This document shows, piece after piece, positions 32,741 through 44,474 of a stretch of DNA of 64,000 nt. Origin of the DNA: Nothopassalora personata (lineage: Eukaryota; Ascomycota; Dothideomycetes; Mycosphaerellales; Mycosphaerellaceae). The DNA is taken from contig CM066292.1 in NCBI GenBank assembly GCA_033816765.1, positions 620,001 to 684,000 on the forward strand, read 5' to 3'. Numbering within the stretch: the stretch's first letter is position 1; every line of letters starts with the position of its first letter. The notes under the pieces are model-generated. The model had not been told where the DNA came from. It was given only the letters and a program-made list of their open reading frames with translations, and ran no database searches. The position numbers and the translations under genes are program-made.

Positions 32741-34234
32741 TCCCTCCCTCACATAGGTGACGTGGAGGGGTTGAGGCTGGACCGAAACGAGACGAAACTT
32801 GAACGCTACGAAGAGGAGGAACCTCAATGCAACGAAGAAGGAACTTACAACGCAACGGAAACAAAGAAAAAAAATTGAGCGCAACAATGACGATATTGAC
32901 GGCCATGGGAATACTGACGGCGATGGCGATGACTCCTGCATCACAACGCACACGGTTCGAGAAACAGAATGGTTTGGGTTCGGATGTTTCTTCGCTCTTT
33001 TGTTCGAGGAGACAGACTGACAAGGAACAATCATCGATGTACGGACTGGCAAATTTCCCTCACTCACTCTCTTTTTGAAGGAAGCAGAATGGATAGATGA
33101 TGATCAGAATGCAAACTTGTTTTTCCTTTCATCTTTGGGTCTTCTTGTGTTCGTCTTTGCCGTTTCTTCTCACGTCTGATCAACACTGGCTGCCAGATGG
33201 TGAATTTCGAGCAGTGTGGCTCGGTTCGGCGCGGCTTGGCTCAGTGGGGCTCGGCCAGATGGGGCTAGGCCAGATGGGGCTCGGCTCGCTGGGGCTCGGC
33301 TCGATCCTACGGGGAAGCGACTTTGGGCGAGCAACCTCCTGTGCAGAAGCAGAACTGCAACTGGACAATGACATAACCTTCGCATTCTACGAGCTCGAGC
33401 ATCTTCTTCGCGCCTCGTACTTCCATCTCTATGAGATAAAGGCTTGTTCGGGCGTTGTCACGATAATGTTCTTGATGCCCGAAAGGAGACAGAGGATCAA
33501 GATTGCGACGAGGAGCGGAGCTGGGCCCGGTTTCGGTCCTGGCTTCTCCAGGATGGCGAAGCGCTTTGCTGTTCTCGAGCAGCACATTCGCAACGTGAGA
33601 TGGGCCATAGCGATTACCTAGAATTCGGAATTGAGCGGAGCAGGAAGTCAGTAGCAAGGAGAAGATGACGAGTTTTCTACTATCTAACTTCTCTTGGACT
33701 GTGTGTGTGACTCTGCCAAGTCTCCAGCGGGAACATCCGCAACCAGCTTTCCTACGGGCCCAGCTCCGCCGGTGGGCTTAGCTGGAGGCTGTGAGCAACA
33801 ACTAGACACCACACGACTGCGATTGCTATTTCTCGCATCGTACACTATTAGTTGTCCCTACGACTCGATAGCTCGGAGAAGCTTTTCAGGCAAATAATCG
33901 AATCACCTCACGCGTTGTTGTGCAAAGCAAGCAGCAGCAACGTAGACTACGCTAAGGGCGGAGCTGGGCCCGTTTCACTGTCCGAGGCGTGCCACCTCTT
34001 TGCAACTACCTTACTTCATCTATACCTATCCCTATCGACCTATTCGAATGTCTCTCATTATCTATAGATCGTAGGCTATTCGAGGAACGAATTGACTTGT
34101 TCATTGTAGTTGTGGTTCTTTCACAACCTATACCCGGAAACAAGGAAAGAAACAAGCTGAGAAATAAGCTAAATCAAAATGACCAGGCACTAAGGAACAC
34201 CCTCGAAACAACGGATCAAAGGGGAAAAATACTT
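32741..34234. other. Intergenic, GC-balanced
   Basis: No convincing gene apart from the weak candidate at 33097. A G-rich block at 33215-33305 repeats GGGGCTCGGCCAGAT-like units of about 15-16 bp. Composition drifts to AT-rich after about 34000 and the satellite array begins at about 34235. Confidence 0.5.
33097..33621 (+). CDS. Weak candidate small secreted protein (174 aa)
   Basis: The frame begins with a hydrophobic stretch that could be a signal peptide (CFSFHLWVFLCSSLPFLL after MIRMQT). It continues through a Gly-Leu repeat (GLGQMGLGQMGLGSLGLGS) created by a G-rich DNA repeat. The remainder shows no known domain. ATG context is poor (GATAGATGATG) and other frames are also open here. It may be spurious; I keep it because of the N-terminal hydrophobic segment. 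Confidence 0.2.
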   Translation: MMIRMQTCFSFHLWVFLCSSLPFLLTSDQHWLPDGEFRAVWLGSARLGSVGLGQMGLGQMGLGSLGLGSILRGSDFGRATSCAEAELQLDNDITFAFYELEHLLRASYFHLYEIKACSGVVTIMFLMPERRQRIKIATRSGAGPGFGPGFSRMAKRFAVLEQHIRNVRWAIAIT

Positions 34235-35398
34235 CTGTAAATGGAGAAGGTGGGAATGCACACAGCAAGAGCTACTGGATACGAATAAATGTGTGTAGCA
34301 TGTGATATGTAAGTGCCATATATCACTATATCAATTGTAACTGGCGGGAGCTTCCGCGCGTTATCCGCCTCTTAGCAGATTCATGCTATTATAAAGGCAT
34401 TAGTATCGCAATAACGCCGCGAACAGGCATTACAGAACATGACTCTTCCCATGTCGCTATACACTTGCGATTTAAAGGAGCCTATGTACGTATTGAATAA
34501 GTGTGTGTATTATTTAGTCTATAGGTGCGATACATCACCATCTAAATTGCAACTTGCGGGAGCTTCCGGGCCTCTCAGCAAATTCATGCTATCATAAAGG
34601 CATCAGTATCGCAACGACGCCGCGATCAGGCATCACGAAGCATAACTGCCTTTATGTCGCTATACACCTGTGATTCAAACGAGCCTATGTACGTGTCAAA
34701 TGTGTCTATGCAGCATTTAGTATGTAGGTGCGATACATTACCATCTCAATTGTAACTTGCGGGAGCTTCCGCGCGTTATCCGCCTCTTGGCTAATTCATC
34801 CTATTACAGAGTAGTTAGCATCACAACAACGCCGCGAGTGGTTATCACGAAACAGGACGATTTCAATGTCACTGGGCATGTACGATTGCAAAAAGCCTAG
34901 GAATGTGTGAAGTGAGCGTGTGTAGCACGAAAAATGCTACGTCGCAACCTCTCAATTGATGCTTGCGGGAGCTTCCGAGCGTCGTCCGCCTCTTCGCAAA
35001 TTCATACCACCTCGTCAGCATTATAACAACCCAGCCACTAGTTGTCAAGAAACATAACTGCTCTGATGTCGCTGTGGACGTGCGGCTAAGACAAGCATAC
35101 ATGGGTGTTTTATAGGCGTGTATACCATAAGAAATGCAGATGCGAAATCCTACGTCGCAACCTATATCACCATCTCAATTGCAGCTTGCGGGACCTTCCG
35201 AGCGCCATCCGCCTCGTCGCAACTTCATACCATCTATTACAAAGTTATCAGCATTGCGACAACGCAGCCACTGGTTATCACGAAACAGCATGCTTCCAAT
35301 GTCGCTATGCACGTGTGATCAAAACAAGCCTACATATGTGTCAAATGAGCGTGTGTAGGATGAGATATGCAGGTGCGAAATGCTACCTCAACAATTAA
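34235..35398. repeat. Satellite-like array, about 210-bp unit
   Basis: One partial and five full diverged units, anchored by GCGGGAGCTTCCG at 34344, 34556, 34759, 34965 and 35188 (spacing 203-223 bp). Each unit has an ACGCCGCGA or ACGCAGCCA block, an ATGTCGCTATACACNTG block and a GTGTGTAGCATGNNATATG-like block. Units are diverged by many substitutions but not to a uniform RIP pattern. No ORF is shared by all units. Confidence 0.85.
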
Positions 35399-35536
35399 GC
35401 TGAATGCGACCGAGCCGTGGGGAGTAGAGTTTGCTAGCCTGCTTGCCTTACCAGAATCCTTCTTAAGTCGTACGTGTACATTCCAACTCGCCATGCTATT
35501 CCTCCTCACCGCTGGCGGTGGTCTCCCTTGGTGTCA

Positions 35537-36266
35537 TCATTCACTGTCGCTCTCACCCTCCTCGACCGTGGCGCCATCCTCCTCCTCTTCCTCCTCCTCC
35601 TCCACATCCGTCGCCGCACTCTCACTGTAGCAGCCTCCCGCGCCGTGCAACATGTCATCCGGCAGCGCCATGCCAGCCTTCTGCATCGTCAACGCCGCGT
35701 GCGCCAGCTTCGTGGCTTGCTGCGCCACCACCGACTCCAGGTACATGTGGTGGAGATGGACGTCGTCGTGCAGCACCGCCACGAGCTCCATGCCCGCACG
35801 CAATGCACCCGCGCGGTCCGACGCTGTCAGCGCCGCGGCAATTCGATCGAGCAGTGCGAACTTGGGTTGCAGAGCGCCGGGCGCATGTGCCGTCTGCTGC
35901 TGCTGCGCTCGCTGAAACTCGGCGGGAACTTCGGTGTGATCGCTGTCGCCTGCGTCGGTGCTGGTGTCGGCGGACGAGGAGATGAAGGAGCCGGGCATGG
36001 GCTGCAATGGTACGCTGCCCCTCCTGCTGCTGTGTCAGCCGTGGTGGTGGTGGTGGTAGTGATGGTCATGCATGGCGTTTGATGCCAGGGAACAGGAGAC
36101 AAACTACATACTGCTGCAGCGACAGATGTGCCATCTTAGCTTCTTGCTCGCGGATCTCACTCTTGAGCAGCGCCTTGCCCGCCTTGACCCGCTCCTGCTC
36201 GCTGCGAAGTCGGGCGAGTTCGACTTGGCGTGCTCGGTCGGCGATGGGTCCTGCGTAGGTGTTCAT
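35537..36266 (-). CDS. Hypothetical coiled-coil/acidic-tail protein, 2 exons (213 aa)
   Basis: Exon 1 is 36266-36112 and exon 2 is 36023-35537. The intron 36111-36024 (88 nt) starts GTATGT, has a CTGAC branch and ends CAG. The splice joins phases exactly (155 + 487 nt = 214 codons with stop). CAG repeats at the acceptor leave two in-phase alternatives. Residues 1-50 (ARQVELARLRSEQERVKAG... and KSEIREQEAKMAHL) form a coiled coil. The middle contains a helical segment (KFALLDRIAAALTASDRAG, then LHDDVHLHHMYLESVVAQQ). The last 25 residues are almost all Glu/Asp/Ser, from a GAG-rich DNA run. No known domain. It is head-to-head with the 36691 gene, 424 bp between start codons. Confidence 0.65.
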
Positions 36267-36690
36267 AACGGTGTGGAGATGAGGACGAGGAATGGCTGGA
36301 CGAACGAATGGACGAATGGCTGCACACGATGAGAAGGCTGGCTCATGAATTGGTGACAGGCCTGGCGGATGTGTGGACAGATTGAAGATGATGGGCAGAG
36401 TGTGTGAGTGTGGGGAGTGCTGAGGAGGAGGGAGAGCGAAGCCCAGCGTTTCGTTTGCTGCATCCCACCTTTGCATCTCCAGCATCGCTTCCTCCCTCCC
36501 TTCCTCCCTCCCTTCCCCCCTCTCCTCCCTTTCGTCTACTGCGCGTGGCACGAATTGCCTCCTCCCACCTCAAATCCATCCTCATTCAGCTATCTCACAA
36601 CAGACCACATCTGTACAACAAACGGTTGACGATGCCCTCTCCCCTCCGCTGATGTAGATCAACTGACCACATCACCATCAGCAGCATACC
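36267..36690. promoter_or_regulatory. Shared promoter region of a divergent gene pair
   Basis: The 424 bp between the ATGs at 36266 (minus) and 36691 (plus). It contains a strong pyrimidine block on the plus strand at about 36478-36535 (CCTCCCTCCCTTCC-type), a common element of fungal core promoters, oriented toward the plus gene. A minus-strand frame crosses the region but lacks supporting features. Confidence 0.45.
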
Positions 36691-37770
36691 ATGTCCGATC
36701 CACACATCCCGACCTACGGCAAAAACGCCTACACCGGCCAGCAACTCCTCCAGCGCCAACGATCACCCAACCAAACCAAGCCCACTCACAACCTCGTATT
36801 CGACTCCGAACAGAGCGTCAACTTTCAGCGCTTCTGTGCACACCATCAAGTCGGCGGCCAACATGCGCTCCCCATTCCCTACCATCTGTACGAGCTTGCA
36901 CGCGGTCTCCAGCTCCTCTACGCCGAAGAGGACGACGCAGTAGTCAAGGAGGTGCTGCGGAGGCTTGCGAAGAAGGTTCAAGCTGCACCGGCGGTGAAGA
37001 GCGGCGCTCGCGTGCCAGGCGGACACTGGGATTTCGCGATAGATGGTGATGTCGGTGCACTGGTCGAGCAGGCTTTCGACTTGTGGAAACAGAGTTTGGG
37101 GGAGCAGGACGTTGCTGATGCCAAAGAGGCGAGTGGAGAGAAGGAGGAGACGAGGAAGAAGTCGAAGGGGAAGACGGACAAGAGTGTTGCCAAGAAAGAG
37201 GAGACGAGCAACAAGTCGAAGGGGAAGACAGACAAGAGTGTCGCCGAACAAGAGCAGACGAGGAACAAGGCGAAGGTGAAGACGGACAAGCGTGTCGGCG
37301 AGAAGGCTCGGGTAGTGCTTGAGGAAGGTTCACCCAACACCAATCCATCCTCCGCCACGGCAGCCGCAGCAGCCGCGGTGTTGTCATCATCTAGGGAGGA
37401 GCAGATGCCAAAGTTGCCGACCCCACCAGTACCAGCACTCCCAATACGAGTCCAACAACAACCACGCTCGAAGAAAGGCAAAGGCAGAGCTACTGCCTCG
37501 CTCGACGTCGTGGCAGACCCTTGGCTACATCAACAGCAGCCACAAACCGGCCACCACCAGCAAGCTCCAGCAGCACCGGCAACGAGTCGTGCCCCAATCC
37601 GGCCATCAACTTCACACACCATGAGCCACGCAGACCAAGAAGACGACCAAGAAGCAACCTACACCAACGGCGTGGATAGACTCCATGAGTTGCGCGGTCA
37701 GTATTCGGAACTTTCCGCCGCGGAAAAGATGTTGGCGCAGAAGATTAGGGAGTTGCAATTGGGGTCTTGA
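36691..37770 (+). CDS. Hypothetical Lys-rich repeat protein (359 aa)
   Basis: Start at ATACCATGTCC, a good context. Residues 1-145 form a domain with TYGKNAYTGQQLL, FCAHHQVGGQHALP, YHLYELARGLQLLY and FDLWKQSLGEQ. The same order of motifs opens the 31145 gene, so I infer an old duplication. Residues 150-206 hold three copies of a unit of about 18-20 residues around EETRNKSKGKTDKSVA, strongly basic. A Pro/Gln/Ser-rich disordered stretch follows, then a C-terminal amphipathic helix (LHELRGQYSELSAAEKMLAQK). No signal peptide or membrane span. A basic repeat plus a helix suggests nucleic-acid or protein binding, without direct evidence. Divergent from the 36266 gene and convergent with the 39317-41589 gene. 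Confidence 0.75.
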   Translation: MSDPHIPTYGKNAYTGQQLLQRQRSPNQTKPTHNLVFDSEQSVNFQRFCAHHQVGGQHALPIPYHLYELARGLQLLYAEEDDAVVKEVLRRLAKKVQAAPAVKSGARVPGGHWDFAIDGDVGALVEQAFDLWKQSLGEQDVADAKEASGEKEETRKKSKGKTDKSVAKKEETSNKSKGKTDKSVAEQEQTRNKAKVKTDKRVGEKARVVLEEGSPNTNPSSATAAAAAAVLSSSREEQMPKLPTPPVPALPIRVQQQPRSKKGKGRATASLDVVADPWLHQQQPQTGHHQQAPAAPATSRAPIRPSTSHTMSHADQEDDQEATYTNGVDRLHELRGQYSELSAAEKMLAQKIRELQLGS

Positions 37771-38529
37771 GGTGGATGGGAGGGTGCGATGGTGACAGTT
37801 GTGGGTGGAGGAGAATGGTGAGAGTGAGGTTGTGTGTAGGGTATGGCAGCGCTTTGGACAGAAATTGGAAGCTTACCATTATGTTTGATCATCATCGTCA
37901 TCAACCATTGTGGCAGGAGTAGCAGAAGCAGTAGCAGTAGCAGTAAGTCGGTCACTCTGTACACTGTGTGCGTAGTCACTACGGTGATGCTGATAGACAA
38001 GATACACAACCGAAAATGAAAATAAGAAAGGTATTACGAACGAAGCGAAGCCTTTCGATGCGCTATGCTGTGCTGTGCTGTACTGTACTGTACTGCTCCC
38101 ACCTCCCTTCCTTACCTTCACTATCGAACACAAGCTGACAGAGAAGCAAAGGAAAAGCAAAGGAAACAAAAGAGGAACGCGGGTTAGGGATTTTTGTCAT
38201 TTGAAGCTATAAATTCATCTTTCTCGCCAATGTGTACACGCACACACAGCTCGCCAAATTCAAACTAGAGAAACCTCACTTACTTACCCGTTCACTCACT
38301 CACCGTCGCCCTCTCATCCTGTTTTCTCTGGTCCTAGACTGGACTGGACTGAACTGAACTGAACTGATTTGAACTGATTTGAACTGATTTGAACTGAACT
38401 TCTCACCATCGTCCGTCGTCGTCGTCGCTGTCGTCGTCGAAGATGGAAATTTGAAAAATGTGTCAAAATGAGTCGAAATGAAACAAGGCTGTTATGTAGG
38501 AGTTGTTTACATCGTGGAGCAGATGGAGT

Positions 38530-38750
38530 GAAGAAGGAAACCTCGGAGAAACAAGAAAGGGAAACAAGAAGGAGAAACAAGAAACAAGAAGGGGAAACAA
38601 GAGGAGAAGAAAAACAAGAACAGAAACAAGAAAGGGAAACAAGAAGCGAAGAGAAATAGGAAAGTGAAGAGAAACAAGAGAGAGAAACAAGAAGCGAAAC
38701 AAGAAAGAGGAAACAAAGGAGGGAAAGAGTAGGGGAAAGAAGAGAATCCA
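38530..38750. repeat. Polypurine tract of GAAACAAGAA units, about 220 nt
   Basis: The plus strand is almost only A and G with occasional C, built from imperfect GGAAACAAGAA/GAGAAACAAGA units of about 10-13 nt. It is a homopurine-homopyrimidine tract able in principle to form triplex DNA. Confidence 0.8.
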
Positions 38751-38919
38751 AATCCGATTGGAAATTGGAATCTGCATTCTTCTCCTTCCCTCTTCGACGA
38801 TTTCGAACATATATCGGATCGTAAAGTTGCAAAGATGTAGAGATGTAGTATAGTATAGCATCGTGATTGGAGTGAGTATAGTACAGTACAGTATCGTGTA
38901 TAGTACAGTATGTTTCCTA

Positions 38920-39085
38920 TGCTTAAGCCTAAGCTTATACTTATCATTTTCTTTAAGGTTAAGCTTAAATGCAAGCTTATCCAGTTAAGCTTAAGCTTTA
39001 ATGTGAGCTTATCTTTATGCTTAAGCTGGAGCTTAAGTGTAAGCTTATCCTAAAGCTTATCGTTATCCTGAAGCTGATACTCCTA
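38920..39085. repeat. AAGCTTA-rich degenerate repeat
   Basis: At least ten occurrences of AAGCTTA, CTTAAGC or close variants in about 165 bp, many of them palindromic (AAGCTT, CTTAAG). No longer unit is preserved. Confidence 0.6.
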
Positions 39086-39316
39086 AGTTACTACCTCTAC
39101 TTTAGTAAGAATACTCTCCTAACATACTCCTTACTACTCCTAGTCTGTTAAGCATACACAGTATAGCACAGCAGACTATAGTGACTTCTATCTATCAGAA
39201 TTATGTCCTATCCTACTCTTTGTCCTTATACATTTAGAGAGAATTGACCTTTTCTATCGTTTATTATTATCATCATACTACCCCCCTTGTTCCCTCCTCC
39301 TCCGACTTCTCCTCCT

Positions 39317-41589
39317 CTACGTCCTCTCTACCTGACGAAACCTCATCGCCTGCGTAGCAGCCTCAAGCGCCTTATTGATTCTTGTGCGCTCCTTAACCAG
39401 CGTCCATTCCCGCCAGAGCGAAAGAGCCGCATTGAGCTCCAGAGCGTCGTTCGCCGGGTCGAAGATGAGGACGTTCTTGTTCCTGTTCTTGTTTCGGTTG
39501 TGGCTGTAGTTGTCGTTTGCGGAGGCCCCTTTTGGGGTGAGGAGTGGGAGTGCTGGGTGGGAGACGATGAGGGGGAGGGTGGTGTCGTGGAATATGTGCA
39601 TCTCGCTAATGAGAGCGTTGAAGGTGGCCATGGAGTCGATCTGTGAGGTGAGTAGACTTGCGTTAGCTTTTAAGGTTTCTTGACGGAGGAGCACGAGAAT
39701 GACAATTATGATGTTCTCTCGCACGCGAGGGCGAGGACAGGTTTCATAGTGGGTAGTGATGACAGTAATGGATGACACACCAGCTCTTGACCTGCAAATA
39801 CATCGCAAGCTCGATTCAACGCAAGATGCATCTGCTTGGCAGGCTCAGATTCTGGCCCGCCTTTGGCTCGCAAGCTCTGCAAAGCATCCATACATTGGGG
39901 CGCCAGGGACATCATCGTGGCGATGTGTGAGGAAGCCTGCCGGCTTGTCGACTGCAGAGCTGCACTTAAGGCGTGGAAGGCAAGATTCATCTCTGTCACC
40001 CATTTGGTGGTTGGGAGAGGGTTTGTGTGAAGTTGGTGGTGGTGGTGCGAGCCAATGGTCCACCACTCTATTGCCCACAGAGCGGTTGTACAAAAGGGCA
40101 TGACAAAAGTGCCGACGAGACCATCACTCGGTTGCGTGGTGTGGAGACGGCAAAGCCAGGCCACATTCGTGTTCCTGCTGTACGAGCTAAGCCATCGAGA
40201 TCGGTCGGGCCCACTGGCGACGCTGGAAAGGTGCTGCAGGTGAGCCTCAAGCTGTTCTGTTCCATTGAGCACGTGGCTCAGCTGGATGAAATGTTAGACT
40301 CCCGAACAGCCATGTCTCGCTTCCCGCGATCAACTCACCAACGCATCACCAGCGCCGACGCCCTCGTGAACCAGATCTCCGAGAGCGAGAGCATATTGTG
40401 CCATCGCCTTTTCCCAGTCAACAGCCATAGGGTGTGCGCTGGCGGGCTTGTAAGCCTGGCGACGACGGTCCGGCGTACAAGCTTGCGGCCTCGGACAAGA
40501 GCGAACGTCGGAGGATTCCCATAGAGCTACAGCCGGCTTGTAGAAAGGATGACTCTGAGGATCGGGGAGCAGCTGGCACACGGCCTCGAGGAGTGTACAA
40601 TACGCACCGTGAGCGTATGTCAGATCGTACTGTGCTCTATGCAGTGGATAGAGGGCCTTGCCGAAATGCTGGACGCGGTCTGGGAGGCCGACTTGGAGGC
40701 GCACGCTCAAGCTTGGCGGCATTTCAGGAGGCATGCTATCCCAGGAGAATCCGAACACGGGACCATAAATGAGGCACATGATCAAGACCAGGTAGCCAGC
40801 GACGAGTACGCTCAACCATTTGACGCCATATGTGATGGGACCGTTGTGTGTGTGCCTGGTCGTGCAACGCTCCAAGGGACGAGGAGAATGTCGTCGGTGC
40901 TTGCGGTGCTCAAGCTCGTGGTCGTTTTCTTCGTGTGTGCGGAGATGATGCTGCTGATGAGCGCCAGGCTCTGTCGCCGATGCTGAAGATTTTTCCGGGG
41001 CATAAGAGCTTGCGTGTAGTGTTGGGGGGACTGGATCTCGTGCGAACTTGTGTCTTAGAGGTGCCTGTTGTGATGTCGGACTCTGGACACTGTGACGCTC
41101 CGAGTATGTGGGTGCAATTGACATGTTGCTACGTTCCGAGTACCTGGTTGTGGTGTTGCTTTGTTCTGCATTTCTCTCCTCCTCTGTCGTGTCGATGGGC
41201 TTGTGCATCGTCGACGTCGACGGCTTCTGCGCCATCTGTTTGTGCTTCTGAGCTTCATACTGCGGCTCTTGTTTCTGCTGCTCCTGTTCCTGCTGCTCCT
41301 GTTTCTGCTGCGCCTGTTTCTGCTGCTCTTGTTTCTGCTGCTCTTGTTTCTGCTGCGCCTGTTTCTGCGGTGTATGAACCGGTTGATTGTGCAGGTTCTG
41401 GTGGATCTCCGGGTGCTGCTCCATCGTCTTCTGACTGGCGATCTGCCTGTGCACATCATCCAGCTTCTCCTGCTGCTCGCGGTTCTTCCGTTCGAGGTAG
41501 TTGGCGATGTCCATCGTGGTGGGCTCCCGTCCGAGTTTCTTTTCGAGACGCCGGAAGTAGATGTCGTAGTTGGAAGGCGCCGCCATCAT
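39317..41589 (-). CDS. Single-pass membrane protein, 3 exons (691 aa)
   Basis: Exons are 41589-40339, 40281-39781 and 39640-39317. Intron 1 (57 nt) starts GTGAGT, has CTAAC and ends CCAG. Intron 2 (140 nt) starts GTGTGT, has CTAAC and ends CACAG. All joints are phase 0. Start ATGATGG at 41589; the frame extends upstream with a hydrophobic stretch but no clearly better ATG. Residues 1-257 are cytosol-like: an N-terminal helix, a Gln/Lys/Glu repeat (75-109, 15-bp DNA repeats) and a Ser/His-rich linker. Residues about 258-280 (WLSVLVAGYLVLIMCLIYG) form one transmembrane helix. The C-terminal 410 residues are helix-rich, with ten or so Cys and a HHHH cluster. No enzyme motif. It shares its architecture with the three genes of island 2. 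Confidence 0.65.
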
Positions 41590-41802
41590 GGCGGCGAGCG
41601 TGCGTGCGACCAAGACGATGGTGAAGACGAGTGGCGGTGGAGTGGTGGGTGCGCGCGCGTGATTGCGTGGGCGGCGATGATGATGCGAAAGTGATGAAGT
41701 AATGAAGAAGTGGGCGTTGGGTTGGCACATAAAGAAGAAGACGACGACGAGCAGGAGGGGGACGGTAAGATGACCGTGGTGCCTCATCAAATTTTGACGC
41801 AA

Positions 41803-44474
41803 GGCGGTGGCCTAAACGTTATTTTCGGACACTAAAGAACTTAGACTATATTTATAAATCCACGAACTTATGCTATAGTCTTTATTCATCCTCGTTGTAC
41901 TAGTTCTATCAACTTGCAGTCTATTTTAAAAGTATACCCATAGTACACCTTACTATACTATTAGCCTAGAGCAATTTTAGGTAAACCTAGAACTATAGAT
42001 ATTTAAGAAGATATAATAAGACGAGGTCGTCTACCTTTTAAACTACTACTATAATATTACGCTCTATATAAGAATACTTAGTTAAAGGCTATTATAGATA
42101 GTTTAAATAGTTAATAAGTATTATTAGTAGTTAGAGAAAGAAGAGCTAGAGCTTAGAGCTTAGATTATATACTACTTCTAGTAGTATAATATAAAGACTA
42201 TACTACGTATATACTTTAGCCCGAAGATTTCTATGTCTCTTAATAGTAGTATATAATACTTAAGTCTAGTATAAAGTTATTCTAGAGGGTACTAACGGAG
42301 ATAGTAGTAGAAGTAGAGGCTATAATAGTACTATACTTATAGTATTTAGAACTAGACTCGTACTCCTACTTATATAGCTATACTAGACCTAGAATAAAGG
42401 CTAAACGAAGAATAGAATTTACGGGTACTATATAGTATAATATTCCTCTCTCGCTATATCTAAAATATAGTAAAGAGAATACTAATACCTATAGTAAGTA
42501 CCTATAATAATACCTTATAATATAGCTACTTAAGTACTATAAGTCTCGCTAAGCTTAGCTAGACTATAATTACATAAGTAGTAGCTAGACTTAACTTAGC
42601 TAAATAGATCTAGTTCTTAGTTACTTACTAGGGACATTAATAAACAAGCTATTTTATTTAGCTATATATTAGTCTCCTACGAGCTTATCTATAAGTAGAG
42701 CTCTTACTTATAGAGATACTTACTTTACTATTTCTCTTATTCTATTACTTAGCCGTTTTCTAGCCCTCTTATTATATAGACTCGTAGGAGTATACGCTAA
42801 CTACTCTATATAGGAATTGTATTTACCGTATTACTGAATCTCTTACTATAAGGCGCTTTAACTCTCGTAATTATCTTTACCGATACCTAAGAGTATTTAT
42901 TACTAGGCTAAAAGCTTCGGGTCCGATAGAGGTCCTATCTATTAAAACAATATATAAATCTAAGCGTTACTTTAGACTTGTAGTCTACGTTACTATAGAT
43001 AACTACTCTTATATAGTCTAATAGGTATACGTTAGTATAATAGTAAAAACTAAGTTCTTACATGTTATATAGTATCTAACCTTTATTAATAAGAACGCCT
43101 AGTAATCTTTATTAGTACGTTCTAATATAGGAATTAAGATACTAATATTAGTAGATTTATATATTTAACTTTACGAGATAAATAAAGGTAAGTAACTAGT
43201 CTTTCCTAAAATAATCTAGTATTATATAAATAAGATAAATACTATCTTTATAGAGAATAGTTAAAAGAGGTACTAAATAGATAGCGTCGCTACTTTTAGT
43301 ACCTAAAGGATAATGATATCTATAACCCTAGTAAGATAGCTAAAAAAAATTATATTTCGTACGGTCTACGGACTAATAATATAAGAAGTAGGCTTTTAGT
43401 CTATAAAAGCTTTAAACACTTATTCTACTTAGAACTATAATATTAAATTCTATATTCTAGACGTTATAAAGAATGTATTAAACTATCTAGAGCTAGTAGA
43501 TACGAACTTTTATAGAAGAATAGGTAAATACTAAGAACCTTAGAATCTTATAGTAGACTAAATATAGTAAAAGATTTAGTAAGTAGTAACCCTAAGTCTT
43601 CTATTAGCCAAGACTCTACAACTATCAGTTATAAAATATCTAAAAGAACGGTAATTAGAAGCTCTACTATAGGATACGTAAGCTTCGTACTTAAAGGTCT
43701 AAGAGCTAAATACTAAGCGCGCTATACTTATACTATACTTATAGTACTAATATAAGCTCTAGATCTATAAGCTTATTTACCTAACAAAATAATATAATAT
43801 ATTAACGAGACTTTCTATTTAGTAGGAATTATTCTTATTATATTAATTAACAAATTAATTAGTTATTCTCTTAACGTACTTTATAAATCCTAGCCTATAT
43901 AATACGGACTATTATCTACAACTAAGACTGAAAATTTTAAAGAGAAAAGCCCTACGTACCTAGATGTAAAAACTCTTTAAAAGAACATAAATTTATAGGA
44001 AAGAGATAATAAATATTATTATAGTAGTACGCCGCGCCCGGTAGTCTTATATATATATATATATATATATATTATATTCCGAGTTATTACGTTACTCTAG
44101 CTAAGATAGGTATTATACTATTCTAAAAAACTTCTTTTAAAGTATTACGCTAGCTTTATCTATTATACTACTAAGGGAAACTAGGTCTTTTATTAACTAA
44201 TCTTAAGCGTAGCTTCTTAATGCTAGAGTTATCTTAAAGAGAAAGGTTAAGAGAGTAGTTTACCTCCCTATATCCTAGCTAGAGGACCTCTCGATATATT
44301 GTTCCTCTTATCCCCTAGATAGTACTCTTATTATTTAAGTAACGTAGTTACCGTATTCGTTACTCTATTGTTCCTATAGTTTCGGAGCTCTTATTTCTAT
44401 AAATTTCGGGCTTTTCTTACTTATTTAAGAGTATTAGGCAATTAGTTCTACTATTATTATTGTTTGTTTTTAAG
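41803..44474. repeat. RIP-degraded repeat, unclassified
   Basis: RIP composition begins at about 41815, just past the 5' region of the preceding gene. Stops occur in all frames. A (TA)n run of about 26 bp lies at 44047-44075. I recognise no transposon domain. Confidence 0.65.

Larger units (their letters stand above)
37771..39316. other. Convergent 3' intergenic region rich in simple repeats
   Basis: Holds (CTGTA)n near 38065-38095, a GAACTGATTT/GAACTGAACT run at 38345-38400, a polypurine tract (about 38530-38750) and an AAGCTTA-rich block (about 38920-39085). Long minus-strand Phe/Leu/Ser frames here are products of the polypurine tract. Composition becomes AT-rich from 38870 to 39290 but without clear RIP. 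I see no gene. Confidence 0.6.

Noticed and set aside
36066..36551. Unspliced 161-aa minus ORF extending upstream of 36266
   Set aside because: Upstream residues are low-complexity from the CT-rich promoter block. The ATG at 36266 with the GTATGT intron gives a coherent two-exon gene.
38314..38974. Three minus-strand Phe/Leu/Ser-rich ORFs of 132-172 aa resembling membrane proteins
   Set aside because: Hydrophobicity comes from translating the homopyrimidine strand of a simple repeat. Frames overlap in several phases.
41590..41802. Signal-peptide-like N-terminal extension of the 39317-41589 gene
   Set aside because: It is hydrophobic, but it lacks a better start context than ATGATGG at 41589 and runs into the AT-rich border. 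Kept only as an alternative.
44047..44075. (TA)n run as a functional element
   Set aside because: An ordinary microsatellite in RIP-mutated, TA-rich DNA.
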